Below, piece by piece: positions 25,287 to 33,836 of a stretch of 64,000 bases of DNA; position 1 is the first letter of the stretch; every line of letters starts with the position of its first letter. Both the position numbers and the translations under genes were made by a program. The notes beneath the pieces are model-generated. The model saw only the letters and a program-made list of their open reading frames with translations. It had not been told where the DNA came from and did no database searches. Source of the stretch: CAZWLY01 sp964634465 (GTDB lineage: Bacteria > Desulfobacterota > Desulfarculia > G963662305); the NCBI GenBank assembly GCA_964634465.1, contig CAZWLY010000017.1:1-64000 (forward strand), given 5' to 3'.

Positions 25287-25892
25287 TTAGAGGTCCTCCC
25301 GGCCGTTCTCGGTCACGGCGAAGCCGCCGCCGTCGGGGGTCTTAAACTCGGCCCTCTTGAGCCTGGGGGTCTCGTTGAGTCGGACGGCGCGGGTGGTCAA
25401 ATGCAGGGTCCAGTCCTCGCGGTAAAGGAAGAGCCGGCCCTCCCCGTCCCTTTCCTCCTCACTCAGACGGTAGAATTCGCCCGCCTTACCCGGCTCACTC
25501 CCGACCCGAACCAGGGCCTGGCCGGAGACGGAAAGGCCCGGTTCCAACTCATCGTCCTGCTCGCTCAGCGTGAGCGGAAAATGCTCCCGGAAAAACTCGG
25601 CCAGCTTGATCGATTGGTAGAGCCCCTGGGTGGTGAAGGCCGCTTCCTCGTTGCCGCCGAGGAGTCTGAGCGAGAGAACAATTTCCAGGTCCACCCGGTA
25701 GGCCCGGCCCACGACCGCGTTTACGTCGTCCGGGTTCGGGTCCTCGGCCTCATGGAAGCCGATTTCGGTCAGGCGCAGACTTTGAGGCAGAAGCCTGATC
25801 TCGGCCGGCCTGCGGGCCCGGGACGGCTCCAGGATCACGGCCGGGCCGAGGTTGTCGGCCAGGACCTGTTTCAGCTCCAACAGGTGCTTCAT
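25287..25892 (-). CDS. Phage tail-associated protein, unrecognised
   Basis: A 201-residue acidic protein placed between the virion morphogenesis gene and gpU. Start at ATG 25890-25892, which overlaps the previous stop (ATGA); longer upstream reading is spurious. The slot suggests a tail-terminator-like or completion protein. No motif recognised. Confidence 0.6.
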   Translation of the reverse strand: MKHLLELKQVLADNLGPAVILEPSRARRPAEIRLLPQSLRLTEIGFHEAEDPNPDDVNAVVGRAYRVDLEIVLSLRLLGGNEEAAFTTQGLYQSIKLAEFFREHFPLTLSEQDDELEPGLSVSGQALVRVGSEPGKAGEFYRLSEEERDGEGRLFLYREDWTLHLTTRAVRLNETPRLKRAEFKTPDGGGFAVTENGREDL

Positions 25893-26491
25893 TTGACCGC
25901 CTCGTCCAAGTACTCTTCGGCGGTCCGCCTCAGTTCGGCCATCTGGCGGGGCCTGAGTCTGATGAACGGCCGGGGCGGTATTTTCACAAACGGCTTGCGG
26001 ATAAACAGCAGTCGATTGCCCTGTTTGGTCTTGAGTCCGAAACGGGCCTTGACGCCCTTGGGCGGCCGGCCGAGGACGGCCCCGGCCGTAAACCAAACCC
26101 GCCAGCCCTGCCCTCGAAGCAGGTCCAGGAAGCCGCGCACCCCTCGCACGTCGGCGTAGAGCTTGACGTTCCGCGCCGCCGGGACGGCCAGCTTTTTTGC
26201 AGATTGCGGCGCGACGGTTCCGCCGTGGTGGAGTAACGGGGCCCGCTTAAGCGCGGTCCCGACCCGGATCACGCCGCCCTCAACGCGGCGGGTTATCGAG
26301 GCTCGGAGTTCGCCGGTGTCTTTGAGCGGCCCCTTGTCTCCCTTTAGGCGCTTGGTCAACTCCGCGTTGGGCGGCTCTTTCATGGTGGTGATGTTGTCCT
26401 GGACCTGGGCGACGACGAACGGGGCCAGGGCGCCGGCCAACCCCTCGGCGTGTCGCTCAAAAGCCCTGAGCCTTTCAAGAAACTTCTCCAT
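25889..26491 (-). CDS. Virion morphogenesis protein (Mu gpG/P2 gpS-like)
   Basis: A 200-residue protein of the tail-completion family. Features are the early helix FERHAEGLAGALAPFVVAQVQDNI, PLKDTGELRASITRRVEGGVIRVGT in the middle, and the conserved IPPRPFIRLRPRQMAEL near the C-terminus. First gene of the leftward tail operon, 56 bp from the centre of the shared late-promoter palindrome. Confidence 0.8.
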   Translation of the reverse strand: MEKFLERLRAFERHAEGLAGALAPFVVAQVQDNITTMKEPPNAELTKRLKGDKGPLKDTGELRASITRRVEGGVIRVGTALKRAPLLHHGGTVAPQSAKKLAVPAARNVKLYADVRGVRGFLDLLRGQGWRVWFTAGAVLGRPPKGVKARFGLKTKQGNRLLFIRKPFVKIPPRPFIRLRPRQMAELRRTAEEYLDEAVK

Positions 26492-26514
26492 AGAAATCTC
26501 CCCTTGCCTTGGGA

Positions 26515-26580
26515 ATTATGGCGGTTACAGGAGCTTGCGGTGTCCGCACGGACACCGATTCGGCGGGCGGCGGGTATGGT
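26515..26580. promoter_or_regulatory. Divergent late promoter pair around palindrome P1
   Basis: The 20-bp perfect palindrome CGGTGTCCGCACGGACACCG (26538-26557, apart from the central CA) lies between the leftward tail operon and the rightward packaging operon. Leftward -10 CATAAT (26515-26520, complement) and rightward -10 TATGGT (26575-26580) are each exactly 30 bp, centre to centre, from the palindrome. Neither side has a -35 hexamer, which fits activator-dependent promoters with the activator centred near -40. Confidence 0.8.
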
Positions 26581-26601
26581 TTGCGGCAAGAGGAGACGAC
26601 T

Positions 26602-26901
26602 ATGGATCATCTCGTCGAATGGACCAAGCAGGGCGGCGTGGGCGTGGCCATATTCTTCATCCTGCTCTTTTTGGGCTGGATCAAACGAGACGTCGGCCGG
26701 TTGGACGGCAAGATGGACAAGATGTCGGAGACGGTCGTCACCAAGGCCGATTGCCAACTGGACATGAACGTCCATCAATGCTCCATCGATCGGCTGGAAG
26801 GCCAGGTGGACGATCTGACCAAAGAGCTATACGCCCAGAAGGGCCGGACCGACCTGGCCAAAGAGATGATTGATCTGGTGAGGGGATCGGATGCCTCCTA
26901 G
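26602..26901 (+). CDS. Membrane-anchored coiled-coil protein (DUF2730-like position)
   Basis: A 99-residue protein with one transmembrane helix (GVGVAIFFILLFLGWI, residues 12-27) and a helical acidic tail (DRLEGQVDDLTKELYAQKGRTD). In Mu-like genomes a TM plus coiled-coil protein (Mu gp25, DUF2730) precedes the small terminase in the same way. The ATG at 26602 follows GAGGAGA. A holin role is possible but not shown. Confidence 0.6.
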   Translation: MDHLVEWTKQGGVGVAIFFILLFLGWIKRDVGRLDGKMDKMSETVVTKADCQLDMNVHQCSIDRLEGQVDDLTKELYAQKGRTDLAKEMIDLVRGSDAS

Positions 26902-27412
26902 AAAAAAGCTGGAACTGCTCGGCCTGGTCGAGCGCGTTATCGAAATGTGGGACCGGGACAAGATGACGCATCGGGAGATCGAGGCCGTTTTGCGCCGGGA
27001 GGGGTTCGACGTCTCGCGGGGGGCGATTCAGCGGACGCTTAAAGAGTACAAGGACGTCGCCGAAACATTCCAGCGCGGCCTGCGCGAGGCCGAGAAACTG
27101 ATCGAGGCGGTCAAGGCCCACCCCAACACCGACATCGTCGAGTTGTCCAGCACACTTCTGGCCCAGCACATCCTGGACTACGTCAAGGACATCGACGGGT
27201 TGGAGTTCGCCGACGGCGCCGAGCTGTCCAAGGCCATCGCCCGGCTGAGCCGGGCCCAGGTCAACGTGGCCCGGTTGCGCCTGGAGCACACCAAGGGGTT
27301 CGACGCAGCCAAGAAGGCGGTGTTGGCCGAGCTGGGCCGTGAGCTTTCCAGGGAGCCCGGGCTCCTGGAAAAACTGAGCGCCGTGGTCGAGCGGCTGAAA
27401 CCCAATGGCTGA
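26891..27412 (+). CDS. Small terminase subunit (DUF3486, Mu gp27-like)
   Basis: A 173-residue protein with an N-terminal helix-turn-helix (MTHREIEAVLRREGFDVSRGAIQRTLKEYKDV) and the helical body of the DUF3486 family, the Mu-type small terminase that recognises the packaging start. Overlaps the preceding gene by 11 bp and the large subunit by 8 bp. Confidence 0.85.
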   Translation: MPPRKKLELLGLVERVIEMWDRDKMTHREIEAVLRREGFDVSRGAIQRTLKEYKDVAETFQRGLREAEKLIEAVKAHPNTDIVELSSTLLAQHILDYVKDIDGLEFADGAELSKAIARLSRAQVNVARLRLEHTKGFDAAKKAVLAELGRELSREPGLLEKLSAVVERLKPNG

Positions 27413-28940
27413 ATCGGTTTTAAGGCAGGTCCTTGAAAGCGTGCCCGGCCGGGGGCGGCGGGGGGATTTCGCCGCCTTTTGTACGCGCCACCTGGGCGAA
27501 GCGTTCAACGTCCCCTTCGCCCGCTATCAAGAAGTGGTTATCGACATCATCTCCACCCGGTCCATCACCGAGGAACACATCGCGGCCCTGGCGCCCCTCA
27601 TCCGCCCGGAGCGCCGGGACTACCTCCGGCCCACGAAACACCTGGCCGGGCTCTTGGACGTGGAGCCCCGCGACCACGGCAAAACCACCCGGATGAGCCA
27701 GGCGCTGCCCCTTTGGCTGGCCCTGACCCACAAAGACGTCTTCGTCGTCCTGGTCGGCGTCAACAAGGAGCGGGCCGAGGACTGGCTCAAGACCATTCGC
27801 GAGGAGATCGAAAACAACGAGGGAATCGAGGAAGAGTTCGGCGACCAAAAAGGCCCTGTCTGGAAGAACAACAAAATCAAGCTCGCGAACGGCAACGTCA
27901 TCGCCGCCCTGGGCGTCGGTCAGGGTATTCGGGGGATCAAAGATAAGTACCGCCGGCCGACACACGTGATCTGCGACGACCTGCTTAAAGACGACGAGGT
28001 CGAGAGCAAGGCGGCCCGGGAAAAGCTTTATCGGTGGATCAAACGGGTTGTGCTGAACCTGGGCAAAGGGGCGTTGATCGTCGTCGTCAATACGATCATG
28101 CACCCCGACGATCTGCCGAGCCGTCTGCTCGATGAGGTCAAGGACGGCCGGCACGCCGATTGGGCCGGCCTGTGGTTGGCGGCCCGAACGCCCGAGGGCG
28201 ATCCGATTTGGCCCCAGCGCTGGAGTTCGGCCGACCTCGAGGCCAAGCGCCGATCCCTCGGGCCTTACGTCTACGCCACCGAGTGGGACAACGAGCGCAT
28301 CGCGCCCGAGGACCGCAAATTCGATCCCGACTGGTTCCAGTTCTACGATCCAAAGGATCTGGCTCCGATTCTAAGGCGGCTTAAAATCGTCATGGCCGTG
28401 GACCCGTCCACCGGCAGGGAGCAGGGCGACTACTCGGCCGTCGCCGTCTGCGGCAAGGACCCGGAGACCGGCCTGATCTACGTCCTGGAGACCTGGGCCG
28501 AACGCGGGGCGTCGGAGATGAAGCTGGTCGGCGAAATCGTGAGGCTCTACGCGGCCTATAAACCCAAAGAGATACGTTTTGAGGATGTGGCTTTTCAGGT
28601 GATCTACCGCCGCGTCGTGGTCAAGGAGGCCTCCCGCCTGGGCCTGCACCTGCCGCTCAAGGGCGTTAAGCCCAGGGCCCCCAAGGTCGTTCGTATTTTG
28701 TCGTTGGCCCCGCTGATCGAAAACGGCTTGCTGCGGTTTCGTCGAGGCGGCCAGAAGCTGCTCTTAAGCCAACTCGAAAACTTTCCCAAGGACAACGACG
28801 ATCTCCCGGATGCGCTTGAATACGCGGTCGAGGGTTTGGAGACCGATTTCGTCGGCGGGGTGCCGGTGGGCGGAAGGGCGGCCCGATTGGGCGTCATCGG
28901 TCGGCTGGCCCGGCATATCAGACAGGGGGCCGGAATTTGA
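27405..28940 (+). CDS. Large terminase subunit (Mu gp28-like)
   Basis: A 511-residue packaging motor and nuclease. The ATPase part has EPRDHGKTTRMSQ as Walker A (about residue 90) and THVICDDLL as Walker B (about residue 187). The C-terminal RNase H-like nuclease begins at MAVDPSTGREQGDYSAVAV (about residue 330) with the catalytic Asp. Packages phage DNA with adjoining host DNA in a headful manner in Mu. Confidence 0.9.
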   Translation: MAESVLRQVLESVPGRGRRGDFAAFCTRHLGEAFNVPFARYQEVVIDIISTRSITEEHIAALAPLIRPERRDYLRPTKHLAGLLDVEPRDHGKTTRMSQALPLWLALTHKDVFVVLVGVNKERAEDWLKTIREEIENNEGIEEEFGDQKGPVWKNNKIKLANGNVIAALGVGQGIRGIKDKYRRPTHVICDDLLKDDEVESKAAREKLYRWIKRVVLNLGKGALIVVVNTIMHPDDLPSRLLDEVKDGRHADWAGLWLAARTPEGDPIWPQRWSSADLEAKRRSLGPYVYATEWDNERIAPEDRKFDPDWFQFYDPKDLAPILRRLKIVMAVDPSTGREQGDYSAVAVCGKDPETGLIYVLETWAERGASEMKLVGEIVRLYAAYKPKEIRFEDVAFQVIYRRVVVKEASRLGLHLPLKGVKPRAPKVVRILSLAPLIENGLLRFRRGGQKLLLSQLENFPKDNDDLPDALEYAVEGLETDFVGGVPVGGRAARLGVIGRLARHIRQGAGI

Positions 28941-29575
28941 TCGGACTGATCCAACGGCTCAGAGAGGACGTGCTCGACATCAAGAGCCGGCTCTCCAGAC
29001 TGTTCCCGGTGGGGATAGTGGACTCGACCGATCCGAGCGCCGGCCGGGTGGTCGTCCGCCTGCCGGACCGGGGCGATCAGCTCAGCGGCCGGCTGCCGGT
29101 CCTCTTTGCCAAGACCCACCGCGACAAGGAGTTCTGGCTGCCCGACCCCGGCACCCCGGTGCAGTGCCTGTTCCTGCCCTTCTGCGGGCTGGAGGTCGGG
29201 GTCGTCCTGGGGGCGCTCTACACCGCAAAGAACCCGCCTCCCCAGGGCGCGGGCCGGGACGTTTGGATCAAGGAGTTCGAGGACGGGACGGTGCTGGAAT
29301 ACGATCGGGCCGGTCATCGCCTGTCCGGGTACGTGGCCGGCGACGTCGAACTGTACACCGACGGAGCGCTTAGCGCCTACGCCGGCGGCGACGTGGATCT
29401 CGAATCCGGAACGATCATCCGGCTGACCGCCCCGGCGATAATCTTCACCGGCGGGGGGAGCGTCAACGGCGACCTGACCCTGAACGGCAGCCTGAACGTA
29501 ACCGGCGACATCGACGCCGGCGGCCACATCTTCGCCGGCGGTCTGAACTCCAACCACCACTCGCACCCGGAGTAG
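28937..29575 (+). CDS. Baseplate spike protein V
   Basis: A 212-residue P2 gpV/Mu gp45-like spike that pierces the outer membrane. The OB-fold (residues 20-95, GIVDSTDPSAGRVVVRLPDRGD) is followed by a triple-stranded beta-helix of short repeats (GDVELYTDGALSAYAGGDVDLESG...). The C-terminus NSNHHSHPE contains an HxH that could bind the apical iron as in P2 gpV. TTG start in a TTGA overlap with the terminase stop. Confidence 0.85.
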   Translation: MIGLIQRLREDVLDIKSRLSRLFPVGIVDSTDPSAGRVVVRLPDRGDQLSGRLPVLFAKTHRDKEFWLPDPGTPVQCLFLPFCGLEVGVVLGALYTAKNPPPQGAGRDVWIKEFEDGTVLEYDRAGHRLSGYVAGDVELYTDGALSAYAGGDVDLESGTIIRLTAPAIIFTGGGSVNGDLTLNGSLNVTGDIDAGGHIFAGGLNSNHHSHPE

Positions 29576-29580
29576 GAGGC

Positions 29581-29661
29581 GTGATCAAACGGCCCCCCAA
29601 AAACCCGTCGGCCGAAATCGGCGGGGTTGTCCCCGCCGGGAACCCGGCCGGCACGGCCTGA
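29581..29661 (+). CDS. Possible 26-residue peptide
   Basis: GTG start directly after GTAGGAGGC, ending TGA at 29659-29661: Pro- and Gly-rich (VIKRPPKNPSAEIGGVVPAG...). Supported only by a good ribosome binding site and lack of another gene in the V-W gap. Confidence 0.25.
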   Translation: MIKRPPKNPSAEIGGVVPAGNPAGTA

Positions 29662-29703
29662 AGGGAATTAAACGGTTTATAAACCCGGTTTTGGAGCCGC
29701 CCG

Positions 29704-30093
29704 ATGCCCGAATTCGCCATCGACCTGAAAACCGGCGAGCGGATCACCGATCTGATCGAGGACATCCACCAGTCCATCGGGGTGATCTGCGGCGTGGTAA
29801 AGGGGGAAAAGCTCCACGATCCGGAATTCGGGGCGGACCTCGACGACGGCCTGGACCGACCCCAGACCCGGCTCCCCCGGCTGATCGCTAAAAACGCCGC
29901 CGCCATCCGCCGAGACGAAAAGCGGGTCGATCTAATTTCGATCCAACCGACCGGGCCCGGCGACGCCTCGGGCCGGGTCGATATCGATATTGTCTGGACC
30001 CTGAAGCCCGAGGCGGCCGCCAAATACGGCTACCCGGTAAGCCCGGCCGGCGGGCCCTACACCACCCGACTCACCCTGAACCCGCCCGCCTGA
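29704..30093 (+). CDS. Baseplate protein W (gp25-like)
   Basis: A 129-residue P2 gpW/T4 gp25-like wedge protein. Core signature: VIC GVVKGEKLHDPEFGADLDDGL, then a helical stretch and beta strands RVDLISIQPTGPGDASGRVDIDIVWTL. Normally next to J; here J is 6 kb away on the other strand. Confidence 0.8.
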   Translation: MPEFAIDLKTGERITDLIEDIHQSIGVICGVVKGEKLHDPEFGADLDDGLDRPQTRLPRLIAKNAAAIRRDEKRVDLISIQPTGPGDASGRVDIDIVWTLKPEAAAKYGYPVSPAGGPYTTRLTLNPPA

Positions 30094-30118
30094 CCACCGA
30101 TAGGCCGGCACAAAGAAT

Positions 30119-30158
30119 TGTCCGTGCGGACACACGGTTATTGAGCCCCGGCTACGCT
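30119..30158 (+). promoter_or_regulatory. Late promoter with palindrome P2
   Basis: TGTCCGTGCGGACA (30119-30132, the same 14-mer core in reverse orientation) is followed by TACGCT (30153-30158), whose centre is exactly 30 bp from that of the palindrome. It drives the tail-sheath/head operon. The mirror position to the left (30093-30098, GGTGGT on the complement) is not a -10, in agreement with there being no leftward operon here. Confidence 0.75.
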
Positions 30159-30192
30159 GTGCCCGGATACCGCCGCCAGGCAAGGAGGGCAT

Positions 30193-31410
30193 ATGCCGGG
30201 TGAGTTTTTGCACGGGGTTGAAACTTTTCAGGCCAGCGAAGGCCCGATTCCGATTTATGAGCTGAAGACGGCCGTCAACGCCGTAGTCGGCCTGTCCGCC
30301 CAGGGCGAACCGGGCGAGCTGCTGGTCATCCGAACGCGCGAGGAAGGCCGGACCACCTTCGGCGACGACGCCGAGGGCATGACCATCCCCAAGCACCTCG
30401 ACGCGGTTTTCGATTTCGTCGGCAGCGCCACGGTGATCGGGGTCAATGTCTACGATCCGGCGGTGCACACCAACGGCTACACCGACGTTCTACCCAGCGA
30501 CATCATCGCCGGCCTTGAGATACTGGATCAGGCCTTCTCCAAGTTCGGCTTCGCCCCCAAGATCATCGCCTGCCCCGGTTGGGGCCACCAGACCGGGGTC
30601 GGAGCCGAGATGGTTTCGATGGCCGACAAGCTGCGGGCGACGGCCCTGATCGACGCCGGCGCCGGCCTGACGCCGGAGGCGGCGGTGACCTTCAAGGGCG
30701 GCTTCAGCTCGGGTCGAGCCGTGGTCTGCTACCCGATGATCAAGATTTACGACACCGTCGCCGAGGCCGAGGCGCTGGACTGGCTCTCCAGCCGCCTGGC
30801 CGGATTGATGACCTGGGTGGATAAGACCTACGGCTACTGGTACAGCCCCTCGAATTTCGTGCTCCAGGGCGTCACCGGCCTGGAGCGTGATCTCTCATAC
30901 GTCCCCAACGACACGGACTGCGAGGTCAACTACGTCAACTCCCAGGGGCTCTACACCGTTCTGAACTACGCCGGCTCGGGGTTTAGGGGATTCGGCAACC
31001 ACACCACCGCCTTCCCGGCCGCGACCGACCCGGTCGCGTCCTGGATCGCCTGGCAGCGGGTCAGCGATATCGTCGATGAGGCGGTCGAGTATTTCACCCT
31101 CCAGTTCTTGGACCGACCGATGTTCAGCGGCCGAATCGAAGACGCCCGGCGGACGCTCCTGATACGGATCCGGGAAAGCGTCCAGGATTTCCTGGACGAG
31201 CTGGTCGGCCGGGGGGCTTTGGTCTACGGCAAAATCCGCATCCGGCCCGAGGACAACCCGGCCGGCCAACTCGCCGCCGGCCAGTTGACCTACGAGCGGG
31301 AGTGGGTCGCTCCGGTTCCGGCCGAGCGGATCACCTACCGGTCGGTGGCCAACATCAACCGTCTGGCCGAGGTCTTCAATCGGATCGCGGCCCAGTTTGG
31401 AGGCGAATGA
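30193..31410 (+). CDS. Contractile tail sheath protein
   Basis: A 405-residue sheath protein (P2 FI/Mu gpL type): N-terminal EFLHGVETFQASEGPIPI, central VGVNVYDPAVHTNGYTDVLPSDIIAGLEILDQAF... and C-terminal LNYAGSGFRGFGNHTT, then RPMFSGRIEDARRTLLIRIRESVQDFLDELVGRGALVYG are family hallmarks. Strong AAGGAGG ribosome site. Leads the longest late operon. Confidence 0.92.
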   Translation: MPGEFLHGVETFQASEGPIPIYELKTAVNAVVGLSAQGEPGELLVIRTREEGRTTFGDDAEGMTIPKHLDAVFDFVGSATVIGVNVYDPAVHTNGYTDVLPSDIIAGLEILDQAFSKFGFAPKIIACPGWGHQTGVGAEMVSMADKLRATALIDAGAGLTPEAAVTFKGGFSSGRAVVCYPMIKIYDTVAEAEALDWLSSRLAGLMTWVDKTYGYWYSPSNFVLQGVTGLERDLSYVPNDTDCEVNYVNSQGLYTVLNYAGSGFRGFGNHTTAFPAATDPVASWIAWQRVSDIVDEAVEYFTLQFLDRPMFSGRIEDARRTLLIRIRESVQDFLDELVGRGALVYGKIRIRPEDNPAGQLAAGQLTYEREWVAPVPAERITYRSVANINRLAEVFNRIAAQFGGE

Positions 31411-31886
31411 TGGGAGTTGTTGTTTGGACCGATAACACCGTCCGTCTGGGCGACGACGACTACGGCGGCCAGGCCGTCGAGGGAACCTTGGAGCTCAAGC
31501 GCAAAATGATCGACTTCGGCGCTATGGGGCTGCCGGCCGACGTGCGGCTGCCCAGCGGCAGGCTGGAGGCGCCGACCGTCTCGATCAAGGTCGAAAACGT
31601 ATCTCCGGCCGACATCCGGAAGTTCATCGGCCTTATCGACCTGAAGATGGTCGGTAAGTGCAAGGTTCTCAAGGGCGATTCCGGCCTGGTGGAAGACGAC
31701 AACATGACCACCCGGATCAAGGGCTACGCCGAGACGGTGCCGACCCAGCCGACCAAAAACGAGAAGGCCGACCTGGACATAACCATCGCCCCCTACTTCG
31801 TCGAAATTTCATCCGACAAACTGGGAACGGTGCTGAAGGTCAACGTTCCGGACGGCATCATCGAACCCGAGGACCTGGCGGGCTGA
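31410..31886 (+). CDS. Major tail tube protein (FII-like)
   Basis: A 158-residue inner tube protein following the sheath as in P2 FI-FII. Motifs: VRLPSGRLEAPTVSIKVENV and a beta-rich body ending NEKADLDITIAPYFVEI. The second of two adjacent ATGs is used because GGAGG is then 6 nt away. Confidence 0.85.
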   Translation: MGVVVWTDNTVRLGDDDYGGQAVEGTLELKRKMIDFGAMGLPADVRLPSGRLEAPTVSIKVENVSPADIRKFIGLIDLKMVGKCKVLKGDSGLVEDDNMTTRIKGYAETVPTQPTKNEKADLDITIAPYFVEISSDKLGTVLKVNVPDGIIEPEDLAG

Positions 31887-32845
31887 TGAAGGGCGACGTC
31901 AGAAAGCGGGTGTTGGCCACGCCGGGCGTACAGTCGAACGGCCAGGTGATCACCCTCGACGACCTGATTCAAGTGACCAAGAACTTCAACCCGGACGCGC
32001 CGGTGCCGGTTACGCCCGGCCACCCCAAAAGCGATTCGGCGCCGGCGTTGGGCCGGGTCCGAAAGGTGGCCGTCGAGGACGGCGTTTTGGTCGGCGAGGT
32101 CTTCCGATCGCCGGCGATGATCCGGCTGGAGGAGGAGGGCCATTACGCCGGCTGGTCGGTGGGGTTGCACCGCAAGCCCGACAACACCTTCTACCTGCAC
32201 CACCTGGCCGCGCTGGGTCAGCACCCGCCGGCCTCCGAGATCAAGGACCTGGGCGTGGTCGAGCTTGCTCAGCCGGCCGGGGACGACCTGATCATCCTGG
32301 ACCAAAAATTTAAGGAGGACGACGTGGGCGTTGATGAGAAGACCCAAAAGCTGATCGACGAGGCGGTCAAGAAGGCGCTCGAGCAGTCCCGCAGGGACGA
32401 CGCCGCCAAGATCGCCGAGTTGGAAAAGAAGTTGGCGGAGGCGGAAAAGAAGACCGCCGCCGAGACCGGCGGGGACAAACCGGCCGACGACAAGAGCAAC
32501 AAGGAGAAAGAGGACGGCGGAAAGGACAACGCCGACGACCAGGGCGGGAACAAGGAATTGTCCGTCGCCCTGAAGGCCCTGGCCTCCGAACGTCGCAAGG
32601 GATTGATCGAGGCCGGCAACAAGAAGGGCCTGACCGAGGAGCATCTGAAGCCGGTCCTGGAGCTGCTGGACAAGCAGCCGGTGGTGAATCTGGCCGCCGC
32701 CGAAGAGAACAACCCCTACGACCTGGTCAGGAAATTCATCGAGGGCCTGCCCGAACCCAGCGACGACCTGACCGGACGGGTTCGGCTCGGCGATTCCGGC
32801 GGCGACGAACCCGTAGACGCCTCGGCCATGTGCGCCAAGGTTTAG
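31886..32845 (+). CDS. Head maturation protease with scaffold domain (Mu gpI-like)
   Basis: A 319-residue protein. The N-terminal half (ATPGVQSNGQVITLDDLIQVTKNF, TPGHPKSDSAPALGRV, HYAGWSVGLHRKP) matches the Mu gp32/protease-I family of capsid maturation proteases. The C-terminal half is a charged coiled coil (residues 147-245) like a scaffold. An in-frame internal start at 32324 would make the scaffold alone. Start ATG overlaps the tube stop. Confidence 0.8.
   Translation: MKGDVRKRVLATPGVQSNGQVITLDDLIQVTKNFNPDAPVPVTPGHPKSDSAPALGRVRKVAVEDGVLVGEVFRSPAMIRLEEEGHYAGWSVGLHRKPDNTFYLHHLAALGQHPPASEIKDLGVVELAQPAGDDLIILDQKFKEDDVGVDEKTQKLIDEAVKKALEQSRRDDAAKIAELEKKLAEAEKKTAAETGGDKPADDKSNKEKEDGGKDNADDQGGNKELSVALKALASERRKGLIEAGNKKGLTEEHLKPVLELLDKQPVVNLAAAEENNPYDLVRKFIEGLPEPSDDLTGRVRLGDSGGDEPVDASAMCAKV
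32324..32845 (+). CDS. Internal-start scaffold protein (Mu gpZ-like)
   Basis: Inside the protease gene, in frame, an almost perfect ribosome site TAAGGAGG (32311-32318) stands 5 nt before GTG 32324. The 173-residue product starts VGVDEKTQKLIDEAVKKAL and consists of the coiled coil and C-terminal region. Mu Z and lambda Nu3 are made by the same trick. Confidence 0.7.
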   Translation: MGVDEKTQKLIDEAVKKALEQSRRDDAAKIAELEKKLAEAEKKTAAETGGDKPADDKSNKEKEDGGKDNADDQGGNKELSVALKALASERRKGLIEAGNKKGLTEEHLKPVLELLDKQPVVNLAAAEENNPYDLVRKFIEGLPEPSDDLTGRVRLGDSGGDEPVDASAMCAKV

Positions 32846-32857
32846 GCGGAGGACGCT

Positions 32858-33436
32858 ATGAGCACGTTTAACGAGAAGAAGACGTTCAGCCCGGCCGAGG
32901 AGATATTTGACCGGGAAAAACAGCCGGTCATCCGCACCGTGGAGGCCCAGGCCGACCAGGGCAAGCTGGCGGCCGGCCTGCTGGTGGCCTTGGTGGACGG
33001 CAAGGTCGTCCCCTACAAAAAGGACTACTCCGAGGTCATCGCCGCCGGCGACGGGGCCGCCGCCGTCTTCTCCGGCGTTTTGACCGTCCACCCCGTCCAA
33101 CCGGCCAGTCTGTCGATCACCGACGGCGCGCAGACCGTCACCTCTCTGGCCAACGGTCAACTGGTCGGCGACGGCTCCGGTTGGATCGACTGGGAGAGCG
33201 GCCGGTACCAGGTCACCTTCGATGCCGCCCCCGCCGACGGCGCGGATGTCACCGCCAGCCACGCCAACAAGCTTTACGGCGTCATGACCCACGACTGCTT
33301 CACCTCCGACGGCGAGACTTCGGCGCGGGTGCTTCGGGCCGGCGCGCCGATCAAGGACCGGCTGTTGGTCGGCGGCGACCCGGCCGGTAACGACGACATT
33401 AAGGCCCTTGAGGCGATCGACCTCTGGCCGAAGTAA
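32858..33436 (+). CDS. Head decoration protein (lambda gpD-like)
   Basis: A 192-residue capsid protein. The first half (FSPAEEIFDREKQPVIRTVEAQADQG) and last half (HANKLYGVMTHDCFTSDGETSARVLRAGAPIKDRLL) are gpD-like, with a beta-rich insertion of about 65 residues (ITDGAQTVTSLANGQLVGDG... YQVTFDAAPADGADV). Normally stabilises expanded capsids. Confidence 0.75.
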   Translation: MSTFNEKKTFSPAEEIFDREKQPVIRTVEAQADQGKLAAGLLVALVDGKVVPYKKDYSEVIAAGDGAAAVFSGVLTVHPVQPASLSITDGAQTVTSLANGQLVGDGSGWIDWESGRYQVTFDAAPADGADVTASHANKLYGVMTHDCFTSDGETSARVLRAGAPIKDRLLVGGDPAGNDDIKALEAIDLWPK

Positions 33437-33446
33437 GGGAGCTTCG

Positions 33447-33833
33447 ATGGACAAAAAGCAGCAGCGTCTGGAGTTTTCGGGCCGCCACAGCGCCTTTATG
33501 AAGGCGGTGATGGAGCTGGGCCCGCATCCCTACAACGCACTCCACGCCAAGGACCTCGACGCCAGGCTGAGCAAAATCGAAACGCGCCTGGGCGAGCTTC
33601 GTCGAGCGGCCGACGTGTTCCACGGCAAGGCCGAGCCCAACGACGAAAGCAGGATCAAAGTTCACAAGTTGGCCGAAGAGTTGGGCCTCAAGTCCGCCGA
33701 GGTTCTGGCCCTGGCCGGCGGGCTTAACATCGAGGCCAAGAGCGCCCAGTCGAGCCTGACCGCGGAGGAGGCGGACAAAATCCGCGACCGGGCCGCAAAC
33801 GCCGGTTCCCCCGGCGGGCCGGAGGAGGGTTAA
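33447..33833 (+). CDS. Head-cluster protein with IF2-N-like domain
   Basis: A 129-residue protein between decoration and capsid genes. Residues 70-112 (IKVHKLAEELGLKSAEVLALAGGLNIEAKSAQSSLTAEEADKIR) look like the small helical domain found at the N-terminus of translation factor IF-2. No other recognised part. Might be a head-assembly or host-interaction factor. ATG 33447 follows AAGGGAG. Confidence 0.6.
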   Translation: MDKKQQRLEFSGRHSAFMKAVMELGPHPYNALHAKDLDARLSKIETRLGELRRAADVFHGKAEPNDESRIKVHKLAEELGLKSAEVLALAGGLNIEAKSAQSSLTAEEADKIRDRAANAGSPGGPEEG

Positions 33834-33836
33834 CCC

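Noticed and set aside
31793..33454. Long minus-strand open frame (553 codons) opposite the head genes
   Set aside because: Hydrophobic low-complexity reading of GC-rich DNA antisense to well-recognised protease and decoration genes; no ribosome site.
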